Assembly (NCBI GenBank): GCA_905221605.1
Contig: CAJNDS010000451.1
Span: forward strand, 73,005-137,004
Direction: 5' to 3'
Source of the DNA: Symbiodinium natans
Taxonomy: Eukaryota; Sar; Dinophyceae; Suessiales; Symbiodiniaceae
DNA length: 64,000 nt
Notes under the pieces: model-generated
The model's input: only the letters and a program-made list of their open reading frames with translations
Told to the model about the DNA's origin: nothing
The model's database searches: none
Position numbers and translations under genes: made by a program
Shown here: positions 30,229 to 40,085 of the stretch, piece after piece
Position numbering within the stretch: position 1 is the stretch's first letter
Layout of the letters: every line of letters begins with the position of its first letter

Positions 30229-32190
30229 CAACCTTTCAAAATTTTAAGGATTTTAAGGATTTTAAGGATTTTAAGGATTTTTAAAATTTTAAATGGGCCT
30301 GCCTCTTTCCGGAAAATAATTTAATTTTCTTTCCAAATTTTAAGGATTTTAAGGATTTTAAGGATTTTAAGAAATTTAAAAGGGAAATTTAAAAGGCCTT
30401 AAATTCCTTAAAATCCTTAAAATTTTGAAAGCCCCAACCTTTCAAAATTTAAGGATTTTAAGGATTTTAAGGATTTTTAAAATTTTAAATGGGCCTGCCT
30501 CTTTCCGGAGAATGATTTAATTTTCTTTCAAAATTTTAAGGATTTCAAGGATTTTAAGGATTTTAAGAAATTTAAAAGGCCTTAAATTCCTTAAAATCCT
30601 TATTTTCAGGATTTTAAGGATTTTAAGGATTTTTAAAATTTTAAATGGGCCTGCCTCTTTCCGGCAAATAATATAATTTTCTTTCAAAATTTTAAGGATT
30701 TTAAGGTTTTTAAGAAATTTCAAAGGCGTTTTAAATTCCTTAAAATCCTTAAAATTTTGAAAGGCCCGGGCTTTCAAAATTTTAAGGATTTTAAGGATTT
30801 TAAGGATTTTTAAAATTTTAAATGGGCCTGCCTCTTTCCGGAAAATGATTTAATTTTCTTTCAAAATTTTAAGGATTTTAAGGATTTTAAGAAATTTAAA
30901 AGGCCTTAAATTCCTTAAAATCCTTAAAATTTTGAAAGGCCCGGGCTTTCAAAATTTTAAGGCTTTTAAGGATTTTAAGGATTTTTAAAATTTTAAATGG
31001 GCCCTGCCTCTTTCCGGAAAATAATTTAATTTTCTTTCAAAATTTTAAGGATTTTAAGGATTTTAAGAAAATTTTAAGAAATTTAAAAGGCCTTAAATTC
31101 CTTGAAATCCTTAAAATTTTGAAAGGCCCGGGCTTTCAAAATTTTAAGGATTTTAAGGGTTTTAAGGATTTTTAAAATTTTAAATGGGCCTGCCTCTTTC
31201 CGGAAAATAATTTAATTTTCTTTCAATATTTTAAGGATTTTAAGGATTTTAAGAAATTTAAAAGGCGTTACATTCCTTAAAACCCTTAAAATTTTGAAAG
31301 CCCCAACCTTTCAAAATTTTAAGGATTTTAAGGATTTTAAGGATTTTTAAAAATGGGCCTGCCTCTTTCCGGACAATGATTTAATTTTCTTTCAAAATTT
31401 TAAGGATTTTAAGGATTTTAAGAAATTTAAAAGGCGTTAAATTCCTTAAAATCCTTAAAATTTTGAAAGCCCCAACCTTTCAAAATTTTAAGGATTTTAA
31501 GGATTTTAAGGATTTTTAAAATTTTAAATGGGCCTGCCTCTTTCCGGAAAATAATTTAATTTTCTTTCAAAATTTTAAGGATTTTAAGGATTTTAAGAAA
31601 TTTAACAGGCCTTAAATTCCTTAAAATCCTTAAAATTTTGAAAGGCCCGGGCTTTCAAAATTTAAAGGATTTTAAGGATTTTAAGGATTTTTAAAATTTT
31701 AAATGGGCCTGCCTCTTTCCGGAAAATAATTTAGTTTTCTTTCAAAATTTCAAGGATTTTAAGGATTTTAAGAAATTTAAAAGGCCTTAAATTCCTTAAA
31801 ATCCTTAAAATTTTGAAAGGCCCGGGCTTTCAAAATTTTAAGGATTTTAAGGATTTTAAGGATTTTTAAAATTTTAAATGGGCCTGCCTCTTTCCGGAAA
31901 ATAATTTAATTCTCTTTCAAAATTTTAAAGATTTTAAGAATTTAAAAGGCCTTAAATTCCTTAAAATCCTTAAAATTTTGAAAGGTCCGGGCTTTCAAAA
32001 CTTTAAGGATTTTAAGGATTTTTAAAAATTTTAAATGGGCCTGCCTCTTTCCGGAAAATAATTTAATTTTCTTTCAAAATTTTAAGGATTTTAAGGATTT
32101 TAAGAAATTTAAAAGGCCTTAAATTCCTTAAAATCCTTAAAATTTTGAAAGGTCCGGGCTTTCAAAATTTTAAGGATTTTGTGGTCCGTT
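30229..32190 (-). repeat. AT-rich satellite, right arm, about 11 monomers, inverted
   Basis: The same monomer in reverse complement (GGGCCTGCCTCTTTCCGG). The switch is at GAAAGCCCCAACCTTTC, 30,221-30,237. Together the arms form one head-to-head palindrome of about 4 kb. Confidence 0.95.
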
Positions 32191-32403
32191 TAAAATTTTG
32201 GAAAACCCCTAAATTCCTTAAAATCCTTAAAGTTTTGGAAGGCGAAGCAGGACCGTCAAATAACGCATAAAGGTCCTACATACAGAATAATATAGTATTT
32301 TGGTAATCTACATATACAAATATACAATTGAATACGTTTATTTTTGATTATTATTATAACAACAAGAATACTAAGTTATCAGACAAAAGTATATTCAGGT
32401 CAG

Positions 32404-32477
32404 GCCGCGCCTTGGTCTTCAACCGGCGGCTGCTGGTTCTGAATGAGAAGGCGTGGGGAGTGCCCCTACAAACTTAG
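32404..32477 (+). CDS. Candidate exon
   Basis: It follows CAG and reads RALVFNRRLLVLNEKAWGVP, ending in TAG. NRRLLVLN is a faint echo of the NRRLYALN motif at 18.2-19.1 kb but on the other strand; the link is speculative. Confidence 0.3.
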
Positions 32478-32499
32478 CCCTATGTCCACAGTCCACATC

Positions 32500-32650
32500 A
32501 GGGTTAGAGTTTATCGGGTTTGTAAGGCTTATAGGGTTTACAGGGTTTATAAGGTTTGTAGGGTTTATAGGGTTTACAGGGTTTTTAATCGTTTACAGGG
32601 TGTATAGGGTTTATGGGGTTTATAGGAACCCTAGGATTTGTGAGGTTTTT
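32500..32650 (+). repeat. GGGTTTATA-type telomere-variant repeats
   Basis: Degenerate 9-mers GGGTTTATA/GGGTTTGTA/GGGTTTACA, also found at 41,745-42,015. Confidence 0.8.
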
Positions 32651-32701
32651 GGGGGTTCAGGGTTGCGTCCCGACGCGTTGAGAGCCCCCCTCACCCTTTG
32701 A

Positions 32702-32881
32702 CGTGAGCACTCATGCTGTGGATCTGCGAATCGCCAGGCAGACATCATTCAGGAGTGGCTTGGCAAGCAAGCTCAGTGTCAAGATATCGGGATCCAGCGC
32801 ACAACCGGTCCCTGTAGAACCCAACTTGCAAAGAACTGGAGCATGAACAAAAATTCTCCGATGTATGGAGCTCTGACTTGA
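32702..32881 (+). CDS. Candidate exon, up to 59 codons plus stop
   Basis: The frame includes RQADIIQEWLGKQAQCQDIG and IQRTTGPCRTQLAKNW, ending TGA at 32,879. A second frame is open in part. Composition is protein-like, with Cys and Gln; no family recognised. The start is unknown. Confidence 0.4.
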   Translation, partial: REHSCCGSANRQADIIQEWLGKQAQCQDIGIQRTTGPCRTQLAKNWSMNKNSPMYGALT

Positions 32882-32900
32882 GGTCCCTTTTTAACCCTAA

Positions 32901-33090
32901 AGGCTAAACCCTAAACCCTAAACCCTAAACCCTAAACCCTAACTGGGCGCTGCCAGCTGTAAACCACGGAGCCAAGGCGCTTGAACTTTCTAGGCCAGCA
33001 TTGTGCGGAGGAGCTCATCGAGCGGTCCCACAGTGAGGCTTCTAGGGTTTAGCGTTTAGGGTTTAGGGTTTAGGGTGTAGGGTTTAGGGT
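32901..33090. repeat. CCCTAAA and TTTAGGG tracts around a short GC-rich island
   Basis: CCCTAAA at 32,905-32,942 and TTTAGGG at 33,043-33,090. Between them HCAEELIERSHSEAS (about 32,997-33,041) is a possible exon, too short to call separately. Confidence 0.6.
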
Positions 33091-33239
33091 TTTTGGGGTG
33101 GCTGGTCCTCAAGCCCAGTTGCAACAGGGGTTTTTGGGGGCGTGCCCCAAACCCTCATAAGCCCGAAGCCCTGCAGTGCATTGTGCTTGGGAAAACCGGG
33201 CTCATGCAGTTGTTGGGGGTTGCCATACGAACCCTACAC

Positions 33240-33325
33240 AGGCACACATACATACATACATATATATATATAGATATATATATATATATGTAGCAACGGC
33301 TGCCCCATGAACCTCCGAGTAGAAC
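33240..33325. repeat. (TA)n/(CATA)n followed by element A right terminus
   Basis: CATACATACATATATATA runs, then CCATGAACCTCCGAGTAG, the family A right end, at about 33,306. Confidence 0.6.
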
Positions 33326-33420
33326 CACGCAATAGATTTGAATCGTTTTTCAAGCCAAAACTTCGCTACAAAACGGTCTGTGTGTCCTTGCCGTCACCAG
33401 GAGGGCAGTTCTCCAAATTA

Positions 33421-33508
33421 GGGTCCCTTGTCGGGGGCCCTTATTGTATACAGGTGCCGTGGTATATATAGGACCCCAAAAAGGGACCCCCCCCCCCCCC
33501 CCCCCAAT
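33421..33508. mobile_element. Short inverted-repeat element, family C
   Basis: GGGTCCCTTGTCGGGG pairs with GGACCCCAAAAAGGGACCC; GGTGCCGTGGTATA inside corresponds to the GCACGGCACC word of the other copies. Followed by a C run. Confidence 0.6.
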
Positions 33509-33540
33509 TCAGAGAACTACTTAGCAGCATACCCTGAAAG

Positions 33541-33636
33541 GTTCGGCAGGAACAGGCCCTCGTGGAGTCAGCGCAGAGACAGCTGGTAATCATCGAGTGG
33601 GATGAGAAGCGGCGCACCACTTTTCCAGGCCGCTGA
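33541..33636 (+). CDS. Candidate terminal exon, helical
   Basis: After a GAAAG the frame reads VRQEQALVESAQRQLVIIEW then DEKRR and ends TGA at 33,634. Likely a charged helix. Unknown protein. Confidence 0.4.
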   Translation, partial: VRQEQALVESAQRQLVIIEWDEKRRTTFPGR

Positions 33637-33858
33637 ACTCAGAGTGGGGCCCGGGTGCCGAGGGTCGAAAGCAAAGTCGTCAACTCTTCAACAATACTCA
33701 GTATACCATTCCAGTTCCAACCCAAAAACCCTAACCTTGGGAATACTTGGGAATAGCTTTAATTGTTGGGCGTTATGCTTCCTTAGAAACAGCTAAGAGT
33801 ATGAATTTTTACTACTAGGGTTCCAAGTTCACTTAGGTAACCGTTTCGCGAGCATGAG

Positions 33859-33962
33859 GTCTTCTTCCCCCGGAGCCGAAGAAGCCTCTTCGCCCGGCGC
33901 CCTGGGAACAGCCGAAGCCCCGGCGCAGCTCCACCGAGACGCAGGCCGCTTCGGGCTTCGAG
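33859..33962 (+). CDS. Proline-rich protein of unknown function, penultimate exon
   Basis: The frame that splices cleanly reads PPEPKKPLRPAPWEQPKPRR then SSTETQAASGFE and ends in phase 0 at TTCGAG|GTATTA. A second frame (RSSSPGAEEASSPGALG) is also open, but does not join the next exon in frame. The product looks disordered and Pro/Lys-rich. Confidence 0.5.
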
Positions 33963-34310
33963 GTATTATAGGGACTAATATAAGGTTGACAGAGGGGCTA
34001 TATAGGGGAATGAGATGCAGGTTCCCTTTTAGGGTTTAGGGTTTAGGGTTTAGGGTTTAGGGTTTAGGGTTTAGGGTTTAGGGTTTAGGGTTTAGGGTTT
34101 AGGGTTTAGGGTTTAGGGGTCCCTACTAAACCCCCCTAAGTAATGTTTGGATTTCGGTCTTGTGCCGGTCTCGTGCAGCAGGGGCTCTAGATCCTCAACT
34201 TAAGGGGCGTAAGGAGGGACCCCTAGAAGGGACCCTTAACCTTCTTCCCCTATATCATCCCTGCATTTACCTTATAGAGTCCCTAAAAAACCTAAGTAGC
34301 CCAACCCTAG
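33963..34310 (+). mobile_element. Intron consisting of a terminal-inverted-repeat element
   Basis: 348 nt from GTATTATAGGGACT to CAACCCTAG. The first about 65 nt (TAGGGACTAATATAAGG, GATATAGGGGAA-like words) align with the reverse complement of the last about 90 nt (TAGGGACTCTATAAGG, ATATAGGGGAA). Twelve TTTAGGG heptamers sit inside (34,031-34,117). Splice sites lie at the element ends and join two coding islands in phase. Confidence 0.65.
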
Positions 34311-34460
34311 CAATCTTGCTCGCCGGAGGCTGCGCCGCCCATGGAAACCATAGAGGAGCCCTTCGAGGACCCCGACGCCCTGGATCCCGGGGAGGCGCCG
34401 GAGCAGCCCAAACCAGCACCCAGGTCGCCCGAGCGAAGGGCCAGCACAGAGCCAACATAA
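34311..34460 (+). CDS. Proline-rich acidic protein of unknown function, last exon
   Basis: 49 codons plus TAA: includes PPMETIEEPFEDPDALDPGE and APEQPKPAPRSPERRAS. Acidic and Pro-rich, typical of a disordered C-terminal tail. The lack of internal stops and the in-phase junction with 33,962 make this one of the better gene ends in the window. Confidence 0.55.
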   Translation, partial: QSCSPEAAPPMETIEEPFEDPDALDPGEAPEQPKPAPRSPERRASTEPT

Positions 34461-34550
34461 TGATCTTAGTAGCTGAGTCGGTGACCTTGAACCTTTTGGT
34501 ACATAATGATCTTGGTAGCTGAGTAGGTAACCTTGAACCGTTTGGTGTAT
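34455..34550. repeat. 46-bp tandem direct repeat, two copies
   Basis: ACATAATGATCTTNGTAGCT GAGTNGGTNACCTTGAACC occurs twice, starting at the stop codon of the previous exon. Confidence 0.85.
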
Positions 34551-35404
34551 GTATATTCCTACCAGAATTGAAAGGTAAACTTTTTTTGGCCCAGGGTACT
34601 CAGCTACTAGGTGAGACGTAACGCAGGGGCCTCGACACGAATGTCAAGCGGAGTGTCTTAGGTGCAGGCGGCCTGTCCTCTGCAACCCTAAACCCTAAAC
34701 CCTAAACCCTAAACCCTAAGAAAAGTCAGGGCCCCTGTGTTAGCGTATGGCGAGTCCAGCATAATGAGATCCAGAAGCGCTTCGGATCTTAGCTGTGCTG
34801 GACACATGCAGAACCTATGCGGCCAGTGGCCCTCCCATGCCTTTCGTTATGATATATGAATGCATAGGTAAATACACATAATAACTTATGTATGTATGTA
34901 TGTAGATAGATATGGTGGTTCTGTTCGATTACGAACAAGAGTGTTCTGGAAACTGCCAGTGCGCGAAGGCAATGGGTCTCACTGGTCGGCGGCTTTCCAT
35001 TGCATGCAAGTAGGCAGATGAGGTGTTTCCAAAACTCGTGCCCGTCAGTAAGCGGCTGCAAGCCTGGGAATGTCGTATGCATACTTGCAACAGCGTGTCG
35101 AAAAAGAAAGCCTTCCTCCTTCATTCGGAAAAGCCTCAATGCAGCACTGCGACCATGCCTGAAACCAGATGGTCGCAGTCCGCCAGTCTCACAATCGACA
35201 GAAGTGTCAGAAAACAATCGGGTATGTTTTGCCAGGACGCTAGCCTGCTAGAATGCCGTGTAGCGCTCCATCCCCAAACCCTAAACCCCTTCAGCACTTC
35301 AAGAACCAGGGATGCAGCGTTCTTCAGGTATTTCTCATGCTTGTGTTACCCGCATGTGGCCCCAAACCCTAAACCCTAAACCGTAAACCCTAAATCTGCA
35401 TAAG
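34551..35404. other. Unique sequence, no gene called
   Basis: Includes a CCCTAAA group at 34,685-34,720. Overlapping frames of about 120-140 codons on both strands (34,789-35,379) show no motif. Confidence 0.35.
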
Positions 35405-35486
35405 GCCTCGCTTCCCAACGAAGACGACGAGGCCACCGTCACCATCGACCACAGCTTAGCTGCCTCATCGACTACTTGCTTTAAAG
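35405..35486 (+). CDS. Candidate exon, acidic
   Basis: After GCATAAG the frame reads ASLPNEDDEATVTIDHSLAA then SSTTCFK. Composition is strongly protein-like. Unknown. Confidence 0.4.
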
Positions 35487-35694
35487 AAACCAAAAAAGCA
35501 AGAATACTCTTCCTTGAATAAGGGCCATATAGGGATTGTTATCTTTTAACTTGTATGTTTTTTTGGGGGGAAAGTGGGGTTCTTAAGCAAACAGTAGTAA
35601 TTGAGTGCTGGGGATCCGAGTGCTGCACGAAGGCGCTTTGAAAGGCACAACGTTAACAACTGGAGTTCCAGCCACTAGCTAGGCCATTGGGATT

Positions 35695-35752
35695 TATACA
35701 TATATATAATATTACACACATATATATATATATATGGTACCCCCCCCCCCCA
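35695..35752. repeat. (AT)n microsatellite and C run
   Basis: TATATAATATTACACACATATATATATATAT-like alternation followed by 12 C bases. Confidence 0.9.
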
Positions 35753-35879
35753 GTGACCTACCCTTTTTCGCCTTGTCTCAAGTCACCCAGCTGCACTGCA
35801 AGCAAACTCGGTGCGCAATATAGCGTATTTCCTAGGGCATAGACTAAAATACAACTAAAATCACATACACGGGACAGTA

Positions 35880-36100
35880 GAAAAACCAAAAACACCAAAA
35901 CCAAAAAAACCAAACAAAAACAAAGCCAAAAAAAAAACAAAAACAATTTTCCGGAACTCTCAGGAATCCCTATGAGGCTTCTCCAAGAGTCCCGGAAAAT
36001 TGGTATTTTTGTTTTTTTTTGGATTTTTTGGTTTTGGTTTTTTTGTTTTTTTTGGTTTTGGTGTTTTTGGTTTTTTTGTGGTTTTGGTATTTTGGCTTTT
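35880..36100. mobile_element. Foldback element with CCAAAAAC/GTTTTTGG arms
   Basis: The left arm (CCAAAAACACCAAAACC, A-rich) is the reverse complement of the right arm (GGTTTTGGTGTTTTTGG). The inner ends TTTTCCGGAACTCTCAGG and AGAGTCCCGGAAAAT also pair. About 220 bp, no coding capacity. Confidence 0.7.
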
Positions 36101-36129
36101 TGGTTCGCCTTTACGGTCACGAGGCAAGA

Positions 36130-37400
36130 ACTACGCATTTTTAAGTGTGCTTATGCTAATTGTGCTTTTCAGAAATAGTATACAAGTGGTCTTTCTAGTG
36201 CTTCAGAACTATTTGTTTCGTTATTATGTACGTAGAACCGCTTCGCTTCTTTTTCAACTAGTGTTTAATGCATCTTTTGGTTGTTCTCAAGTGTAGTAGA
36301 CCTTCTTCAGCCATTACTTGGTGCTCTGCTAGCTAAGTTCGCATGGGTTATATTTGCCTGGTAAAAGCGATTAATTATCTAGAAGCAGCATTTGCAATAC
36401 TTGTCTGGAGAAATAGCAGTTATTGCTTAGAATTGTTTGCTTAAAAAGTGGCTCCTACTCGTCCAGGGATACCCCAAAACCCTATAATCCAAACTTCACC
36501 AGAGATTCTCGTGAAAAGCTCGCGCTTTTGGATGTTTTTTTGTATTTGTGAATTTGCTTGTGTATGGCCTTCACTAAGTACTTTTCTAGGATTCTTGTGC
36601 ATTTGTTTAAGCCTGATTGTGCAAGTTGTGTTTTTCAAACATAGTATATAAGTGGTCTTTATTGAATACTTCACACTTCTTTGTTTCATCGTTATGTATG
36701 TAGAACCTCTTCTATTTCCATTGTTGTGCATGTTTATGCTTGCTTATGCAAATTGTGCTTTTTCACACATAGTATATAAGTGGTCTTTATTGAATACTTC
36801 AGCAATCTTTGTTTCATTGTCATGTAGGTAGAACCGCTTCCATTTCCGTTAGTGTGTATTTCGTATTTGGTTGAGTATGGTCCTTTAAATGGTATTCACT
36901 TGAGTCAAATTGGGCTATTTGCTTAAGAATTTCTCGAGTAGTTAAATTCGCATAGAATGAATATTTCATAAATAAACATTGTTTCATGAATATGTAAACG
37001 TAAGGTATTTCAGTGGACTTTGCAGATAGTATTTGATTCATACTTTGCCTAGTACAAACACAATTGTATAAATACAGTAGTTGCTCAACAAAGCATCATT
37101 TGCCCTTTAAACGCACACTTTGCCATATGTTGGTTGAGAATGGTGTTTGTTTCGTATCTTGGTTGGGTATGCTCCTTTAAATAGTATTCACTTGAGTCAA
37201 ATTGGGCTCTTTGCTTAATAATTACTCTTGTAGTTGAATTCGCATAGAATCAAGAAAAATGTTTCACTATTTGATTAATACTTTTCCCCGTACAAACACA
37301 ATTGTATAAATAATTTAGTTGCTCAACAAAACATTAATTGCCCTTTTAAACGCACAATTTGCATAGAACAACACAGATCTAAACATCTAAAAACAGCATT
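36130..37400. repeat. AT-rich DNA with diverged duplications
   Basis: A block around CATAGTATATAAGTGGTCTT TATTGAATACTTC occurs at about 36,160, 36,625 and 36,750. A second block (GGTATTCACTTGAGTCAAAT TGGGCT) occurs at 36,890 and 37,183. No frames with protein-like composition. Confidence 0.75.
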
Positions 37401-37790
37401 GTCCGCTTCAGATTCAAAATGTAGATTAATCCAATGCTGGCTCATCGGGGTCTGTGAGGTGGGTGTCCCAGTAACTGTCCTTCATTACCCGGTGATTAAC
37501 TACGCGACTTTTGGGCCTTCGTTGTTGTTTTTTGTTAAAAAGGCCTAAAAAGGCCTAAAAAGGGTAGGTCGCTGGGGGGGGGTAGCATATATATATATAT
37601 ATATACACATTTTTTTTTGTTTTTGTTTTGCCCTTATTGGGTTTGAGAGGAACACATTCTGAAAAGGACCCAGGATTCATCGAATGGCCCTTAGAAACCT
37701 TCTGAAAAATATCCCCGATGATTTTTCAAAGAGTCCCTAAACCCGATAAGGGCCATCCGAGGGTCCTCTTCAGACACAGAGTGGTTTTTG
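37401..37790. other. Unique and (TA)n sequence, no gene seen
   Basis: (TA)n at 37,588-37,605; GGCCCTTA and AAGGGCCAT words around 37,683-37,755 are weakly inverted. Nothing coding is evident. Confidence 0.4.
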
Positions 37791-37951
37791 TGTTCTTTTT
37801 TGCTGCCCTCGCTCGCCGAGGATCAGCTGCGTACGCTCTGGCCTTGGGTTTCGAGTTGGGTTTTGGGGGGTTTTGGGGGGTTCAGGGGGTTTAGGGTTTA
37901 GGGTTTAGGGTTTCATTCGAGTTGACCTCAAAGTCGTATGCGGGCTCATAA

Positions 37952-38098
37952 GTGCACCTGCGAGAAGCTGGCGAACATGAACTGCTCCTCTTCTACAGAG
38001 CCTTGAACGAGATCTTGCACACCGAAGTGCCTTTCGGAAGATTTCTTAGATTCTTGTGTTGGAGGAGGTTCAGGCCGGAGTCTTTGACCGAGTCGTGA
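37952..38098 (+). CDS. Candidate terminal exon, 48 codons plus stop
   Basis: After CATAAG the frame includes LREAGEHELLLFYRALNEIL then HTEVPFGRFLRF, ending TGA at 38,096. Helical, amphipathic and convincing as protein; family not recognised. Confidence 0.5.
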   Translation: MHLREAGEHELLLFYRALNEILHTEVPFGRFLRFLCWRRFRPESLTES

Positions 38099-38143
38099 CA
38101 CTTGCGTAAATCCACTAAATCCACAGAGGAGCCCTGAAGCAAA

Positions 38144-38205
38144 AAAGGGTTTAGGGTTTAGGGTTTAGGGTTTAAGGTTTAGGGTTTAGGGTTTAGGGTT
38201 CAGGG
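38144..38205 (+). repeat. Telomere-like TTTAGGG tract
   Basis: About eight heptamers in G-strand orientation. Confidence 0.95.
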
Positions 38206-38361
38206 AGCCGTAATGCCTAATAAACTCTCACAGCCTCACTTTGTCCTGGCCGAGCGACGCAGTGACGCAGTCTGCTAGGGCAAAATGCTGTGTACGACCC
38301 TGAGCGATGGCATCCTATACTGCTGATGAAAGAAAGTTAGGGGTTAGGGTTTAGGGTTTAG

Positions 38362-38478
38362 GTTGTGCAGGCTGCACGCTTGCAGCATGAGGTTGTCATT
38401 GAGAAAATCGCTGGACAGCTACGCGGCCAGCTGCCCAACCATTCGGGTGTGAACGTGTTTTGCCTGATTTCGCCTTGA
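38362..38478 (+). CDS. Candidate terminal exon with telomeric acceptor
   Basis: The open frame VVQAARLQHEVVIEKIAGQL continues to GQLPNHSGVNVFC and ends TGA at 38,476. The nearest acceptor is the last TTTAG of a TTTAGGG tract, immediately before the first codon. Good helical composition; unknown family. Confidence 0.5.
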   Translation, partial: VVQAARLQHEVVIEKIAGQLRGQLPNHSGVNVFCLISP

Positions 38479-38504
38479 GACCTGCGTGGCATCCAGCAAC
38501 CAAG

Positions 38505-38585
38505 GTGCAGAATGCACAGGCGCCTCAATCAGTGGATCCCAAAAGAAAGGAGGACACCAGCATCATGGCGAATGGATTCCCATAG
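38505..38585 (+). CDS. Candidate short terminal exon
   Basis: After AACCAAG the frame reads VQNAQAPQSVDPKRKEDTSI then MANGFP and ends TAG. Hydrophilic. It may be an alternative end of the preceding frame. Confidence 0.3.
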   Translation: MQNAQAPQSVDPKRKEDTSIMANGFP

Positions 38586-38604
38586 TCGGCTGCGAGGGTA
38601 AAAT

Positions 38605-38690
38605 GGAGTGTGGTGTGTGTGTGTGTGTAGTGTAGTGTGCGTGCGCGTACGTGTATATACTTACGTACGTACACATATGCTTTTTCTGGG
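38605..38690. repeat. (GT)n and (ACGT)n microsatellites
   Basis: GTGTGTGTGTGTGTAGTGTAGTGTG-type repeats, then GTACGTG/TACGTACG words. Further on (38,868-38,900) an (AAT)n run. Confidence 0.9.
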
Positions 38691-38905
38691 CGCGCAACAA
38701 AATGCAAAACAACTATTGTCCCACAACATAAAGTGTAACCTAGCATAGCGCAGCAAAATCTAGCATCACATGTAAGATGCTGCAACAAACATAAAGCGAT
38801 GCAGAAGAGTATTGCGGAAGCATAACACAGAATATAGCGCACCAGAATTATAGCAATAAAAGCAATGACAATAATAATAATAACAATAATAATAATATAG
38901 CGCAC

Positions 38906-39000
38906 CAACAAAAGAGCCACACTCTTGACCAGGATGCGAGTCCAGCGAAACCGCCTGCGGGTGCAGACTCCCCCTTCTCCACAGGCTCCAGGCCAGGGAG
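38906..39000 (+). CDS. Candidate exon with telomeric donor
   Basis: Reads QKSHTLDQDASPAKPPAGAD then SPFSTGSRPG and ends at GGGAG|GTTTAGGG. Pro/Ser-rich, disordered in character. The donor is again the first heptamer. Confidence 0.5.
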
Positions 39001-39239
39001 GTTTAGGGTTTGGGTTTAGGGTTTAGGGTTTAGGGTTTAGGATATCACAGGGAGTATCGGCGCATCCTTCCTAACACCCCAGTTGCTTTGCGTGTGTTAA
39101 GTTACCTGATTTCTGGGTGAGCACTTCGAAATTTACTACCACCCGACATGGCCCGTGTGTACTAAGTTATTTATGATGAGTAACACTTCAGAAGGTCCCC
39201 CCTTCATGGCCCTAAACCCGAAACCCTAAACTTTGACAG

Positions 39240-39324
39240 CTGAAGTATGTACTCGGAAACGGCGCCGCGAGAGAGGTTCTCACCTCCCAGTCGAAATCGA
39301 GAGTTGTGGCCTGAGCGAGTCCAG
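39240..39324 (+). CDS. Gene of unknown function, exon 1 of chain
   Basis: Between TTTGACAG| and GTCCAG|GTTTGC the frame reads EVCTRKRRRERGSHLPVEIE then SCGLSES. Basic then neutral. First of several consecutive plus-strand islands to 40,522 that may be one gene. Confidence 0.45.
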
Positions 39325-39499
39325 GTTTGCAGGAATCAGCCTAGAAACCCTAAACCCTGAACCCTAAACCCTGTGATCATAAACCCCTAAAGGGGTATTG
39401 GGGCACATGAAGGGAAGCTTCTGGCGCTCCTCCCTCCATTCATGTGGTTTTCTGGGGAGGTCTGCACAGGATAATTCTGTGTTGGCTGCCCGGTTTGCT

Positions 39500-39620
39500 G
39501 CCTGAAGCATGACTTTTGGAATGTTCCCCTTATACTAACAGTCCTTAATCGGGAATATCGTACCCCCCTGATTAGAATCCCTAGCAAGGAGGGGGGAACA
39601 TCCCCCAGCCTGAAGCATGA
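39500..39620. mobile_element. Inverted-repeat element, family B, with 13-bp target duplication
   Basis: The element (39,514-39,605: GGAATGTTCCCCTTATAC ... GAGGGGGGAACATCCC) is flanked on both sides by GCCTGAAGCATGA. This duplication is direct evidence of insertion. The right copy begins a coding island through the acceptor CCCCCAG. Confidence 0.85.
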
Positions 39621-39728
39621 AGAGTTTATGAGGCTGCGGTCTACTGGACCAGGCACCCAATCCTTCGCAGAAGACGAGGCAGGGATCGTTCAGGGATCAA
39701 CAAAGCACAGGACATTATGTGAGCTCAG
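39609..39728 (+). CDS. Gene of unknown function, exon following element B
   Basis: The frame reads LKHEEFMRLRSTGPGTQSFA then EDEAGIVQGSTKHRTLCEL and ends at CTCAG|GTACCC. GTACCC flows directly into CCCTAAA heptamers. Convincing composition. The acceptor lies at the edge of element B and the exon starts with the duplicated target. Confidence 0.55.
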
Positions 39729-39762
39729 GTACCCTAAACCCTAAACCCTAAACCCTAAACCC

Positions 39763-39834
39763 TTGCGCTCGAAGGATCTTCGGGGGTCCCTTCAGAGGCG
39801 AGCTGTGCGCCTGAAGGCCCGGAGCGCTTTTTAA
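39763..39834 (+). CDS. Candidate short exon, basic
   Basis: Reads LRSKDLRGSLQRRAVRLKAR then SAF and ends TAA. A second frame is open. Unknown. Confidence 0.3.
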   Translation: MRSKDLRGSLQRRAVRLKARSAF

Positions 39835-39937
39835 GACCAGTTGGCCATCTGCAGGCCGTAGCTCTGTAGAGGGTTTAGGGTTTAGGGTTTAGGGCAATAA
39901 AGGGATTCGGGTTTCTTACTGAGAGCTTGTGATGCAG

Positions 39938-40085
39938 CGAATTATTGGCAGCCGTGGCACAGGCAGCACGTACAGATATTAGAGATATTCATATGAGGGG
40001 ACTTCCCAAGTATCAAGGGCCTTTTGTTGGCACAACGGAGATGCGCTGTTCTAGAGCACGCCCACCTGCAAATGACTACTTGGAG
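39938..40085 (+). CDS. Gene of unknown function, exon before element A intron
   Basis: After GATGCAG the frame includes ELLAAVAQAARTDIRDIHMR, GLPKYQGPFVGTTEM and SRARPPANDYLE, ending in phase 0 at TTGGAG|GTTTATGG. It is open for 49 codons and one of the best-looking exons in the window, but matches no family I recognise. Confidence 0.6.
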
